From the NCBI RefSeq assembly GCF_001465545.3, contig NZ_CP013480.3, positions 3,286,001-3,350,000 of the forward strand: a stretch of DNA of 64,000 bases. The letters are read 5' to 3'. Positions 1 to 11,850 of the stretch are shown here, one piece after another. Numbering within the stretch: the first letter of the stretch is position 1; every line of letters begins with the position of its first letter. This DNA is from Pandoraea norimbergensis (GTDB lineage Bacteria; Pseudomonadota; Gammaproteobacteria; Burkholderiales; Burkholderiaceae). The notes beneath the pieces were generated by a model. The model was given only the letters and a program-made list of their open reading frames with translations, was not told where the DNA came from and ran no database searches. Position numbers and translations under genes: made by a program.

Positions 1-450
1 GTGGCGGGCGATGCGGCCATTCTCAAGAAATTCCTGCTGTACCGCACCTACCACGGTTGCGCCATGAGCCCGGCCGTGCAGGCTGCGAGCATTGCCGCGT
101 GGAACGACGAAGCGCACGTGCGCCTGAATCGCAGCAAGTACTTGAAGAAATTCCAGACCGTCACGCCGATGCTGGCCGAAGTGCTCGACGTGCGCCTGCC
201 CGACGCCGGCTTCTATCTGTGGGCCAAGGTCGACGAAAAGACCGGCCTGTCGGACACGGAATTCACGCGTCAGTTGCTGGCGCAATACAATGTCGCCGTA
301 CTGCCCGGGTCGTATCTGGGACGCGCGGCGCACGGCACCAACCCGGCTGAGAACTACGTGCGCATCGCCCTCGTGGCCGATGTGGACGAATGCACCGAAG
401 GCGCGCAACGCATCGTGCAGTTCTGCCAGTCGCTGAACCAATCCCGTTAA
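1..450 (+). CDS. dapC: Succinyldiaminopimelate transaminase, C-terminal part (cut by window edge)
   Basis: The reading frame is open at base 1 and its 149 visible residues are the C-terminal small domain of a class I/II PLP aminotransferase; the lysine-bearing large domain lies outside the window. DapC converts N-succinyl-2-amino-6-ketopimelate plus glutamate to N-succinyl-LL-2,6-diaminopimelate in the cytosolic lysine/peptidoglycan branch. The residues GFYLWAKVD near 75 and the substrate-arginine segment ENYVRIALV near 115-123 fit the family. The assignment to DapC rather than another aminotransferase rests on dapD starting 25 bases downstream and dapE two genes on. The GTG at base 1 is most likely an internal valine codon, not the start. 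Confidence 0.88.
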   Translation: MAGDAAILKKFLLYRTYHGCAMSPAVQAASIAAWNDEAHVRLNRSKYLKKFQTVTPMLAEVLDVRLPDAGFYLWAKVDEKTGLSDTEFTRQLLAQYNVAVLPGSYLGRAAHGTNPAENYVRIALVADVDECTEGAQRIVQFCQSLNQSR

Positions 451-475
451 TCTTTTTTAGCTTCACATTCTCGCC

Positions 476-1303
<828 letters not shown>

Positions 1304-1349
1304 TTTTCCGTCGCCGTCAAGGCGACATCGAACTCAGGAGTTTCAGGCG

Positions 1350-2853
<1,504 letters not shown>

Positions 2854-2860
2854 ATTCGCC

Positions 2861-3772
2861 ATGAGCTCCCAACAAGCTTCACACCCCGCATCGCATCCGT
2901 TCAAGACGCTGCGCGATTTGCTGCGTTACGCCGTCTCGCGCTTCACCGAGGCCGAACTGGCCTTCGGTCACGGCACCGCCACGGCTTACGACGAAGCCGC
3001 GTATCTGCTGCTGCACACGCTGCACCTGCCGATCGACACGCTGGATCCTTTCCTGGACGCGCGTCTGCTGCCGGAAGAAATCGAACGTGTGTTGTCGGTG
3101 ATCAATCGCCGCGCCGGTGAGCGGGTTCCGGCGTCGTACATCACGAACGAAGCGTGGATGCATGGCCACCGCTTCTATGTCGATGAACGCGTGATCGTTC
3201 CGCGCTCGTTCGTCGGCGAGCTGCTCGAAGACGCGCTGCAACCGTGGGTCGATCATGCCGAGTTGGTCAACGACGTGCTCGAACTGTGCACCGGCTCGGG
3301 CTGCCTCGCGATTCTGGCCGCCGAGACGTTCCCGGTAGCGCAGATCGACGCCGTCGACATTTCGCCCGACGCCCTCGACGTGGCGAAGATCAACGTGGCC
3401 GATTACGCGCTCGAAGATCGCGTGTCGCTGCATCTGGGCGATCTCTACGCGCCGCTGCCCAAGGGCAAGCGTTATGACGTCATCCTCACCAATCCGCCCT
3501 ACGTCAACGAAGGGACGATGCAGGTGCTGCCGGCCGAATATCTTCACGAGCCGCGTCTTGCGCTGGCCGGTGGCGATGACGGCATGGACGTCGTTCGCCG
3601 CATCATCGCGGGCGCACGCGAGCATCTGACCGACGACGGCGTACTGGTCGTGGAAATCGGCAACGAGCGGAATTTCGTGGAAGCGGCCTTCCCCGACCTG
3701 CCGATGACTTGGCTTGCCACGAGCGCCGGTGACGACATGGTGTTCCTCGTCCAAGCCGCTGACCTGCCCTGA
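2861..3772 (+). CDS. prmB: 50S ribosomal protein L3 glutamine N5-methyltransferase
   Basis: A 303-residue SAM-dependent methyltransferase of the HemK/PrmB family, which methylates a glutamine side chain of ribosomal protein L3. Motif I LELCTGSG is at residues 140-147 and the substrate-glutamine motif NPPY at 211-214. The N-terminal helical domain with the PrmB-like ERVPASYITNEAWMHG segment favours PrmB over PrmC. The ATG at 2861 is preferred; an in-frame TTG at 2846 would overlap dapE. It lies at the end of the dap cluster and is probably transcribed with it. Confidence 0.93.
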   Translation: MSSQQASHPASHPFKTLRDLLRYAVSRFTEAELAFGHGTATAYDEAAYLLLHTLHLPIDTLDPFLDARLLPEEIERVLSVINRRAGERVPASYITNEAWMHGHRFYVDERVIVPRSFVGELLEDALQPWVDHAELVNDVLELCTGSGCLAILAAETFPVAQIDAVDISPDALDVAKINVADYALEDRVSLHLGDLYAPLPKGKRYDVILTNPPYVNEGTMQVLPAEYLHEPRLALAGGDDGMDVVRRIIAGAREHLTDDGVLVVEIGNERNFVEAAFPDLPMTWLATSAGDDMVFLVQAADLP

Positions 3773-3940
3773 TCGCACGCAAGCGGCGCACGCCGTGGCT
3801 TCGGCATAGCGGCTGACTTCGCTTCAGCCGCCCTCTCCACTGACGCTGCCAACGCCGCTTACTCCCTAAGTTCACGCGTCCCGGGTACACTCAGGTTCCC
3901 GGGTCCGCGCGACTCTTGGCATGGAGGATGGCAGTCGGTC

Positions 3941-5368
3941 ATGACGCTCAACTGGCTCGATGTCGGCTTTGCCGTCGCCTGTCTTCATGTGCTCGGCGTG
4001 ATAGCAGCCATTCATGCCGTGCTGACGGTGCGCACCTCGCAAGGTGCGGTGGCATGGGCGGTCTCGCTCGTGACGATGCCGTACCTCACGCTCATCCCCT
4101 ATCTGTTTCTCGGCCGCTCCAAGTTTGTCGGCTATGTCGAGGCACGCCGTGCGCGTAACGAAGTCCTGCAATCGCGCATGGGGGAGACCGAGCGCAGCGG
4201 CGAGCCGCCGGTCGCCGTCGAAGCCCATCCGGAATACAGTGCACTGACGTCGATCACCGGCATGTCGTTCGTCGCCGGTAACCGCGTGCGCCTGCTGGTG
4301 AACGGCCGCGCCACGTTCGACGCGATCTTCGCCGCCATCGACCGCGCGCGCGATTACGTGATCGTGCAGTTCTTCATCGTGAAAGACGACGCACTCGGCC
4401 GGGCGCTTGCCGCGCGTCTGCTCGCGCGCGCCGCCACCGGCGTGAAGGTGTATTTCCTGTACGACCGCATCGGCAGCCACGACCTGCCCCGCAGCTATTG
4501 CGAGAAACTGCGCAAGGGCGGCGTCGAAGTGCATGAGTTCGCGGCGGCCAAACGCGGCATCGTCGTCAACCGCTTCCAGCTCAACTTCCGCAATCACCGC
4601 AAGATCGTGGTGATCGACGGCAACGAGGCGTTTATTGGCGGGCACAACGTCGGCGTGGAATACCTCGGCGAGAAACCGCCACTGGCCCCGTGGCGCGATA
4701 CGCATATTTCGGTGCGCGGACCGGCGGTAGTCGGCATTCAACGGGCATTTGCCGAGGACTGGCACTGGAGCACCGGCAACGTCCCGACGCTCAACCGGCA
4801 ACCGGTGGCGTCAGGCGAGGACATGCACTGTCAGGTAGTGCCGAGCGGGCCCGCCGACCGGCTGGAAACGTCGTCGCTGTTCTTCGTGACACTGATCAAC
4901 GCCGCGCAGCATCGCGTGTGGCTGACCACGCCCTACTTCGTACCCGACGAGGCGGTGTTTTCAGCGCTGCGACTGGCGGTACTGCGGGGCGTGGACGTGC
5001 GCATTCTGGTCCCGGACCGGGCAGACCACCGGGTGGTGTTCGAGGCGACGACGTCATACGCATTCGAAGCGGTCCGCAGCGGCATCAAGGTGTACCGCTA
5101 TCACCACGGGTTCCTCCACCAGAAGGTCGTGCTGATCGACGAAGGCGCGGCCGCCGTGGGCAGCGCCAACCTCGATAACCGGTCATTCCGGCTGAACTTC
5201 GAGCTCATGCTGCTGACGGTGGATCGCGGCTTTGCCGACGATGTCGCGTACATGCTCACGCACGACTTCGATCAGGCGACGCTGCTCGACAAGGACGAAT
5301 TCCGGCAGATTCCGCGCTGGCGGCAGATCGTCATGCGCGTGGCACGCTTGTTTGCACCGATTCTGTGA
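3941..5368 (+). CDS. cls: Cardiolipin synthase (phospholipase D family)
   Basis: A 475-residue inner-membrane enzyme that condenses two phosphatidylglycerols to cardiolipin and glycerol. Two hydrophobic N-terminal segments (residues ~5-25 and ~35-60) anchor it. Two HKD catalytic motifs are complete: His219/Lys221/Asp226 in NHRKIVVIDGNEAFIGGHN and His393/Lys395/Asp400 in HQKVVLIDEGAAAVGSANLD. Length and layout match ClsA-type bacterial synthases. It is preceded by a 168-base gap and shows no obvious operon partner; the next gene starts 187 bases downstream. Confidence 0.94.
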   Translation: MTLNWLDVGFAVACLHVLGVIAAIHAVLTVRTSQGAVAWAVSLVTMPYLTLIPYLFLGRSKFVGYVEARRARNEVLQSRMGETERSGEPPVAVEAHPEYSALTSITGMSFVAGNRVRLLVNGRATFDAIFAAIDRARDYVIVQFFIVKDDALGRALAARLLARAATGVKVYFLYDRIGSHDLPRSYCEKLRKGGVEVHEFAAAKRGIVVNRFQLNFRNHRKIVVIDGNEAFIGGHNVGVEYLGEKPPLAPWRDTHISVRGPAVVGIQRAFAEDWHWSTGNVPTLNRQPVASGEDMHCQVVPSGPADRLETSSLFFVTLINAAQHRVWLTTPYFVPDEAVFSALRLAVLRGVDVRILVPDRADHRVVFEATTSYAFEAVRSGIKVYRYHHGFLHQKVVLIDEGAAAVGSANLDNRSFRLNFELMLLTVDRGFADDVAYMLTHDFDQATLLDKDEFRQIPRWRQIVMRVARLFAPIL

Positions 5369-5555
5369 GTCGGCGCAACGCGCTGGCAGGCCATCCAGAC
5401 GCGTAACTCGTCGACAAATCCGGCAACAAATGCCGCGCGCTCCCCACACCCGGTAAAATAGCGGCTTTGTCGCACCTGACGCGGCGTCGTGCGCCATGTC
5501 CGCCACGCCCGTCACGCTTTCGACCCTTACTCCCGATTTCGCCTCCCCTTTCGCT

Positions 5556-7478
5556 GTGATCCGATTCGAACACCTCTCCCTCGCGCGCGGCACCAAGCAG
5601 CTTTTTGAAGACATTTCCGTCACGCTCAATCCGGGCGAGCGCGTCGGCCTCGTCGGGGCCAACGGGGCGGGCAAGTCGACCCTGTTCGCCTTGCTGCGCG
5701 GTCAGTTGCATGCCGACGGCGGCGACGTCTTCATCCCCGGCGCCTGGCGCATCGCCCACGTGATGCAGGAAACGCCTGCCGTCGATCGCACCGCGCTCGA
5801 TTACGTGCTCGACGGCGACACGCGTCTGCGCGACATCGAAGCCCGCATTGCGCAGGCCGAAGCCGCCCACGACGGACATGCCCAAGGCGAAGCCCACACG
5901 GCCTTTGCCGACGCCGACGGCTACACCGCCCCGGCGCGCGGTGAAGCCCTGCTGCTGGGTCTGGGCTTCACGCTCGCGCAAACGGCCATGCCCGTCGCGA
6001 GCTTCTCCGGCGGCTGGCGCATGCGCCTGAATCTCGCACAGGCGCTGATGTGCCCGTCCGAATTGCTGCTACTTGACGAACCGACGAACCACCTGGACCT
6101 CGACGCCATCGTCTGGCTCGAAGACTGGCTCAAGCGTTACCCCGGCACGCTCGTCGTCATCTCGCACGATCGCGAATTCCTCGACGAAGTCTGTAACGTC
6201 ACGCTGCACATCGAGAATCAGCAGATCAAACGCTACGGCGGCAACTACAGCCAGTTCGAAATCACGCGCGGGCAGCAGTTGGCCCTGCAACAGAACGCCT
6301 TCGATAAGCAGCAGAAAACGATTGCTCACCTCGAATCGTTCATCACGCGCTTCAAAGCCAAGGCCACGAAAGCCCGTCAGGCCCAGAGCCGGATGAAGGC
6401 CCTCGAAAAGATGGAACGCATCGCGCCCGCGCACGTGGCGTCGCCGTTCACGTTCGAATTCCGCTCGGCCGACAGCGCACCGAACCCAATGCTGGTGCTC
6501 GAAGGGGTTCGCTGCGGTTATCACTTGGAAGACGGCAACGAGAAAGTGATCCTGCCGCACGTGACGATGTCGGTGCAGAACGAGCAACGCATCGGCCTGC
6601 TCGGCGCCAACGGTCAGGGCAAGTCGACGCTGATCAAGACGTTGGCGGGCACACTCGATGCCCTCTCCGGCAATGTGAAGACCGGCAAGGGTTTGCAGAT
6701 CGGCTACTTCGCGCAGCATCAGGTCGAGACGCTGCGTCACGACGATTCGCCAATTCAGCATTTGCAACGCCTCGCCCCCGACACCCGCGAGCAGGAACTG
6801 CGCGACTTCCTCGGCGGCTTCAACTTCCGGGGAGAGATGGCGACGTCGTCCATCGCGCCGTTCTCCGGCGGCGAGAAGGCACGCCTCGCGCTCGCGCTCA
6901 TCATCTGGCAGAAACCGAACCTGCTGCTGCTCGACGAACCGACGAACCACCTGGATCTCGAAACGCGCCATGCCCTGACGATGGCACTCGCACAGTTCGA
7001 CGGCACGCTGATTCTCGTCTCGCACGATCGGCATCTGTTGCGCGCCACGACCGACCAGTTCTTGCTCGTGGCCGGCGGCGAGGTCAAGCCGTTCGATGGC
7101 GATCTGGACGACTACCGCGACTGGCTGCTGCAACACGCCGCCGATCAACGGGCCGCCGCGCGCGACAGCGCCGACACCGATGACAACGGCGTGAACCGCA
7201 AGGACCAGAAGCGCGCCGAAGCACAGGAGCGTCAGCGCCTGTCGCAACTGCGCAAGCCGTTGCAGCGCAAGATCGAAAAGCTCGAACAGTCGATGGCCAA
7301 ACTCTCCGACGAGAAGGCCCGGCTCGACGCCATTCTCGCCGACAGCAGCACCTACGAAGACGCGAAGAAAGCCCTGCTCACCGACAGCCTCAAGCAGCAA
7401 GTCGAAGTCACGGCGAAGCTCTCGGATATCGAAACCGAATGGCTCGAAGCACAAGAAGCGATGGAACAGATCGTCTGA
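5556..7478 (+). CDS. ABC-F family ATPase (YheS/Uup-like ribosome-associated)
   Basis: A soluble protein with two ABC ATPase domains and no membrane segments. Walker A motifs are GANGAGKST near residue 34 and GANGQGKST near 350; signatures are FSGGWRMRL and FSGGEKARL; both Walker B motifs carry LLLLDEPTNHLDL. The charged linker after domain 1 and a C-terminal coiled coil of ~90 residues fit the YheS branch of ABC-F translation factors, which act at the ribosomal E site. I chose the GTG at 5556 because family members begin with IRFEHLSLARG; an ATG at 5496 would add 20 residues and sits behind a TAAAAT element at 5454. A terminator follows the stop. Confidence 0.92.
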   Translation: MIRFEHLSLARGTKQLFEDISVTLNPGERVGLVGANGAGKSTLFALLRGQLHADGGDVFIPGAWRIAHVMQETPAVDRTALDYVLDGDTRLRDIEARIAQAEAAHDGHAQGEAHTAFADADGYTAPARGEALLLGLGFTLAQTAMPVASFSGGWRMRLNLAQALMCPSELLLLDEPTNHLDLDAIVWLEDWLKRYPGTLVVISHDREFLDEVCNVTLHIENQQIKRYGGNYSQFEITRGQQLALQQNAFDKQQKTIAHLESFITRFKAKATKARQAQSRMKALEKMERIAPAHVASPFTFEFRSADSAPNPMLVLEGVRCGYHLEDGNEKVILPHVTMSVQNEQRIGLLGANGQGKSTLIKTLAGTLDALSGNVKTGKGLQIGYFAQHQVETLRHDDSPIQHLQRLAPDTREQELRDFLGGFNFRGEMATSSIAPFSGGEKARLALALIIWQKPNLLLLDEPTNHLDLETRHALTMALAQFDGTLILVSHDRHLLRATTDQFLLVAGGEVKPFDGDLDDYRDWLLQHAADQRAAARDSADTDDNGVNRKDQKRAEAQERQRLSQLRKPLQRKIEKLEQSMAKLSDEKARLDAILADSSTYEDAKKALLTDSLKQQVEVTAKLSDIETEWLEAQEAMEQIV

Positions 7479-7501
7479 GCATTCGTCGTAACGAAAAATG
7501 C

Positions 7502-7540
7502 AAAAAGGCCCGGTCAGCGAACACTGACCGGGCCTTTTTC
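7502..7540. terminator. Bidirectional rho-independent terminator
   Basis: An inverted repeat with arms GGCCCGGTCAG and CTGACCGGGCC and a short loop is flanked by five As upstream and five Ts downstream. It lies between the convergent ABC-F gene and radA and can stop transcription from both sides. Confidence 0.92.
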
Positions 7541-7608
7541 ATGTCGGCTTACGATGTCTGCACGCAGGGGAAAATCCCCCCATCGTCGACTCGTTGTGCA
7601 TCAACACA

Positions 7609-8985
7609 TCACAATCCTGCCACCACCGAAATCGCTTGCTCCAGACGGTCGACGGCATGCACTTCCAGTCCATCGATCGGCTGCTTCGGCGCGTTGGCCT
7701 TCGGAATGATCGCGATCGAGAAGCCGAGCTTGGCCGCTTCCTTCAGACGATCCTGCCCACGCGGACTCGGCCGGATTTCCCCCGCCAGCCCCACTTCGCC
7801 AAAGGCCACGATCCCGCGCGGCAGCGGCTTGTTGCGCAGCGACGAATGAATCGCGAGCAACACCGCCAAGTCGGCCGCCGGCTCGGTAATCTTCACACCG
7901 CCCACCGCATTCAGGAACACGTCCTGATCGAAGCACGCGATGCCTGCGTGACGGTGCATCACCGCCAGCAACATCGCCAGACGGTTCTGCTCCAGCCCCA
8001 CCGCCAGACGCCTAGGATTGGGCACCTGCGCGGTATCGACCAGCGCCTGCACTTCGACCAGCAGCGGCCGCGTACCCTCCTGCGTCACCAGCACACAAGA
8101 ACCCGCCACCATCTGCTCGTGCTGCGACAGGAACAACGCCGACGGATTCGCCACGCCGCGCAGTCCCTTCTCGGTCATCGCGAACACGCCGAGTTCGTTC
8201 ACGGCACCAAAGCGGTTTTTGAACGCCCGCACCAGCCGATACGACGAATGGGTATCCCCTTCGAAATACAGCACCGTATCGACGATGTGCTCAAGCACAC
8301 GCGGCCCCGCGAGACTGCCTTCTTTGGTCACGTGTCCGACCAGAATCACCGTCACGCCGCTCTGCTTGGCGCACCGCGTCAGTTGCGCTGCACACTCACG
8401 CACCTGCGCCACCGAACCGGGCGCCGAGCTGAGCGCTTCGGAATACACGGTCTGGATCGAGTCGATCACCACCACGTCGGGCTTCTCAGACTCGATGGCG
8501 CCGAGAATCTTCTCAAGCTGAATTTCGGCGAGCAGATCGAGATCGCCGCCACCGCCCTCGCCCGCTGCGCCCAGACCGAGACGCTGCGCGCGCAGTGCGA
8601 TCTGCGCGCCCGACTCTTCACCACTGACGTAAAGCGCGCGACGCTCGCGCGACAGATGCGCCAGCGATTGCAGCAACAGCGTCGACTTGCCGATGCCGGG
8701 GTCGCCGCCGATCAGCACTACGCCACCGGCGACGAGACCACCACCGAGCACGCGGTCGAATTCACTCACGCCACTGGAGAAGCGCGGTACATCAGAGGCT
8801 TCGATCTCCGCGAGCTTGCGGATCGGCGTGCTCTTGGCGAGCGACTGATAGCGGTGGCCGGTCGACGTTTCCGGCACGGATTCGACGAGCGTATTCCAGC
8901 CGTTGCAATGCGGGCACTGGCCCGCCCACTTGGGGCTCTGGCCGCCGCATTCGGTACAGATATAGACAGTCTTGGCTTTGGCCAT
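7609..8985 (-). CDS. radA: DNA repair protein RadA
   Basis: A 458-residue RecA-like helicase that drives branch migration in recombinational repair. In order: a C4 zinc finger (Cys10, Cys13, Cys24, Cys27), a RecA-like ATPase core with Walker A GGDPGIGKST at 93-102, the diagnostic KNRFG motif near residue 260, and a C-terminal Lon-protease-like domain. The start is MAKAKTVYICTEC at 8985. It begins 8 bases after the alr stop, so the two genes are probably one leftward unit, an arrangement common in Burkholderiales. Confidence 0.97.
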   Translation of the reverse strand: MAKAKTVYICTECGGQSPKWAGQCPHCNGWNTLVESVPETSTGHRYQSLAKSTPIRKLAEIEASDVPRFSSGVSEFDRVLGGGLVAGGVVLIGGDPGIGKSTLLLQSLAHLSRERRALYVSGEESGAQIALRAQRLGLGAAGEGGGGDLDLLAEIQLEKILGAIESEKPDVVVIDSIQTVYSEALSSAPGSVAQVRECAAQLTRCAKQSGVTVILVGHVTKEGSLAGPRVLEHIVDTVLYFEGDTHSSYRLVRAFKNRFGAVNELGVFAMTEKGLRGVANPSALFLSQHEQMVAGSCVLVTQEGTRPLLVEVQALVDTAQVPNPRRLAVGLEQNRLAMLLAVMHRHAGIACFDQDVFLNAVGGVKITEPAADLAVLLAIHSSLRNKPLPRGIVAFGEVGLAGEIRPSPRGQDRLKEAAKLGFSIAIIPKANAPKQPIDGLEVHAVDRLEQAISVVAGL

Positions 8986-8993
8986 GCGCGCGC

Positions 8994-10064
8994 TCAGTGC
9001 GCGTGCACGGGCACGCGACGCGCCACGGCACACATCAACTCGTAGCCGAGCGTGCCGGCCGAGGCCGCCACTTCGTCGATAGAGAGGCCACGGCCCCAAA
9101 GCGTCACCGACGTCCCGACGCGAGCCTGCGGCACCGGTGTCAGATCGACGGCCAGCATGTCCATCGACACCCGCCCAACGATGCGCGTACGCACGCCATC
9201 CACCAACACCGGCGTGCCCGACGGGGCCACGCGCGGATAGCCGTCGGCATAGCCGCAAGCGACCGTCCCCACACGCATCGGCGCTTCAGCCGTGAAGATG
9301 CTGCCGTAGCCGACGGTGCCGCCGGCCGGGACTTCCTGAATGCCGATCAGCTCCGATTCGAGCGTCATGGCCGGTTGCAGACCGAGGTCGGCAGCAGGCA
9401 CTTCGAGCCCCTTCGGCGACGAGCCGTAAAGCATGATGCCCGGGCGTACCCATGCGCCATGCGTCTCCGGATGGAAAAGCGTCGCGGCCGAGTTGGCGAG
9501 GCTGCGCTCGCCGGGGACATCGCGGGCGCCACGCTCGAAAGCGGCCACCTGATGCTCGATGCCACGCGGGCCGTCGGCGTCCGAGAAGTGCGTCATCAGC
9601 ACGATCTGGCTGACCCCGGGAATGGCGCGCGCACGTTCCCACGCGGCGCGATAGCGCTCGGGCGCGAAGCCCAGGCGATTCATGCCCGAGTTCATCTTCA
9701 GTTGCACGTTGAGCGGCTTGGTGAGACGCGTGGTCTCGAGCATGCGCAGCTGATCGTCGCTATGCACGGTCGTGGTGAGACCGTATTTGTCGACGATGGC
9801 GAGATCGGACGGCGTGAAAAACCCTTCAAGCAACAGGATCGGGCCCGCCCAGCCGAGTTCGCGCACACGCACGGCCTCGTCGAGATCGAGCAGGCCGAAG
9901 CCGTCGGCGTCGCGCAGACCGGGATAGGCATTTTCAATGCCGTGCCCATACGCATTGGCCTTCACCACCGCCCAGACCTTGGCGTTGGGGGCGTGGCGAC
10001 GGGCGACATCGAGATTGTGAGCAAGCGCTGCGGTATGAATCGAAACTTTGATCGGACGAGGCAT
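8994..10064 (-). CDS. alr: Alanine racemase
   Basis: A 356-residue PLP enzyme that interconverts L- and D-alanine for peptidoglycan. The PLP lysine is Lys35 in [11 protein letters not shown] and the second catalytic base is Tyr253 in TVGYGSIF. The TIM-barrel N-terminal domain and C-terminal beta domain are complete ([12 protein letters not shown] near the end). The ATG at 10064 gives the family start [10 protein letters not shown]; further upstream codons in the same frame are not family-like. Divergent from lplT across 492 bases. Confidence 0.96.
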   Translation of the reverse strand: MPRPIKVSIHTAALAHNLDVARRHAPNAKVWAVVKANAYGHGIENAYPGLRDADGFGLLDLDEAVRVRELGWAGPILLLEGFFTPSDLAIVDKYGLTTTVHSDDQLRMLETTRLTKPLNVQLKMNSGMNRLGFAPERYRAAWERARAIPGVSQIVLMTHFSDADGPRGIEHQVAAFERGARDVPGERSLANSAATLFHPETHGAWVRPGIMLYGSSPKGLEVPAADLGLQPAMTLESELIGIQEVPAGGTVGYGSIFTAEAPMRVGTVACGYADGYPRVAPSGTPVLVDGVRTRIVGRVSMDMLAVDLTPVPQARVGTSVTLWGRGLSIDEVAASAGTLGYELMCAVARRVPVHAH

Positions 10065-10556
10065 GGCAGGATTGAGGACAGAAGAGAGGCGCCACCGGAA
10101 CACGGCTTCAAAAACACAGCCAAAGGACTGGCTGAAGCACTGACTGAAGCAGCGGTTCAAATACACTGCATTGACATGCCCCGCGCGAATTGGTGCGATT
10201 TTGTGCGAAGGGAAATGACGCAGCGTGAACCACAGCGTTTCAGGCATGCCTGAAGGTGCCGGCGGCATAACGCATCGGCATATTTTCGTGTTATAAAGCC
10301 GTGCGCACAACTTGTTTTGCCGAAATCTTTATCCCGACAACAATATCGGTCAAAGACCGAGGGCGACCGGGCGCCCGACACGGGGGCTACAAGGCCGAAT
10401 ATACGGCCCATTAGCGACACATGCATGCTTGATGAGCGCAGATACCCCTGTGTTTAAGCCCGGTTTCATCCCGTTTGGGTGCCCGACGCGGGCACCGCGG
10501 ATTCCGACAACCGAGACACGCAAGTTTTACGCCGCACGGGATCGACTCAAGTACCG
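10065..10556. promoter_or_regulatory. Divergent intergenic region between alr and lplT, with a 16-bp palindrome
   Basis: No gene is visible in these 492 bases. A perfect 16-base palindrome TTCAGGCATGCCTGAA lies at 10239-10254. A partly repeated CTGAAGCA motif occurs at 10131-10150, and AT-rich TATAAA lies at 10292. The region must hold the alr and lplT promoters, but I cannot assign either with confidence. Confidence 0.5.
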
Positions 10557-11849
10557 ATGAAGAAAGGCTTTTACACCATCATGGCCGCGCAGTTTTTTTC
10601 GTCGCTGGCCGACAATGCATTGCTTATTGCAGCAATCGCACTTCTGAAAGATCTGCATTCTCCGCAGTGGATGACTCCGCTGCTCAAACTCTTCTTCGTT
10701 CTCTCGTACGTCATTCTGGCTGCCTACGTCGGCGCCTTTGCGGATTCCATGCCCAAAGGCCGCGTCATGTTCATCAGCAATTCGATCAAAGTGGTCGGCT
10801 GCATGATGATGCTGTTCGGCTCACATCCATTGATCGCGTACGGGGTTGTCGGCTTCGGTGCAGCGGCGTACTCGCCCGCGAAGTACGGCATTCTCACCGA
10901 GCTGTTACCGGCGGAACGACTGGTCGCGGCCAACGGGTGGATCGAGGGGCTCACTGTCAGTTCGATCATTCTCGGCACGGTATTGGGCGGCGCGTTGATC
11001 AGCCCCCATGTCTCCGACTGGATTCTGCTGCGCACGCCTGAAGTCATCAGTTCGCCGGCCATGGCCGCGATGGTGATCATCATGGGCATCTACGTGATCG
11101 CGGCCTTGTTCAACTTGCGCATTCCCGACACCGGCGCCCGCTACGCGCGTCAGGAACGTAACCCCATCAAGCTGGTTTCCGATTTCGCCGACTGCTTCGT
11201 CACGCTGTGGCGCGACAAGCTGGGTCAGATCTCGCTGGCGGTCACCACGCTCTTCTGGGGTGCCGGCGCGACGCTGCAATTCATCGTGCTGCGCTGGGCG
11301 GAAAAGGCCCTCGGCATGACGCTGTCGGAAGGTGCAATTCTGCAAGCCGTGTCGGCTGTGGGCGTGGCCATCGGCGCCATCGTCGCAGCCTCGCGCATCC
11401 CGCTCAAGCGCTCGCTCTCCGTCCTGCCCGTCGGCATCGCCATGGGCGTTGCCGTGATGGCCATGGCCTTCTTCTCGAAGGATCTGCTGCCCTTCGGCCA
11501 GCACTGGAAGGTGCCGCTGTACCTGATCATTGCCTACATTTTCCTGATCATCGTGGGCGCACTCGCCGGCTTCTTTGTCGTGCCGATGAACGCCCTGCTG
11601 CAACACCGCGGCCACGTGCTGCTGTCTGCCGGTCACTCGATCGCCGTGCAGAATTTCAATGAGAACCTGTCGGTGCTGATCATGCTGTGCCTGTACGCGC
11701 TGCTGATCTGGTTCAACGTGCCGGTCGGGATCGTCATTGTTCTCTTCGGTTTGTTCGTGTCGGGCACGATGTGGCTCGTCATGAGGCGCCATCAGGCCAA
11801 TCAGCGCGAATTCGATTCGCTCTCGCTCATTGGCGAAGTCAAGCATTGA
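10557..11849 (+). CDS. lplT: Lysophospholipid transporter (MFS) LplT
   Basis: A 430-residue major-facilitator protein with about 12 hydrophobic segments, starting MKKGFYTIMAAQFFSSLADNA. It resembles LplT, which flips lysophospholipids inward across the inner membrane for re-acylation. The first-helix segment FFSSLADNALL is typical of this branch. In enterobacteria lplT is beside aas; no acyltransferase is beside it here. thiD starts one base after its stop, so the two are co-transcribed although functionally unrelated. Confidence 0.88.
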   Translation: MKKGFYTIMAAQFFSSLADNALLIAAIALLKDLHSPQWMTPLLKLFFVLSYVILAAYVGAFADSMPKGRVMFISNSIKVVGCMMMLFGSHPLIAYGVVGFGAAAYSPAKYGILTELLPAERLVAANGWIEGLTVSSIILGTVLGGALISPHVSDWILLRTPEVISSPAMAAMVIIMGIYVIAALFNLRIPDTGARYARQERNPIKLVSDFADCFVTLWRDKLGQISLAVTTLFWGAGATLQFIVLRWAEKALGMTLSEGAILQAVSAVGVAIGAIVAASRIPLKRSLSVLPVGIAMGVAVMAMAFFSKDLLPFGQHWKVPLYLIIAYIFLIIVGALAGFFVVPMNALLQHRGHVLLSAGHSIAVQNFNENLSVLIMLCLYALLIWFNVPVGIVIVLFGLFVSGTMWLVMRRHQANQREFDSLSLIGEVKH

Positions 11850-11850
11850 T

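Noticed and set aside
7594..9045. A 483-residue plus-strand frame opposite radA
   Set aside because: Shadow of radA; His/Arg-rich, no motif.
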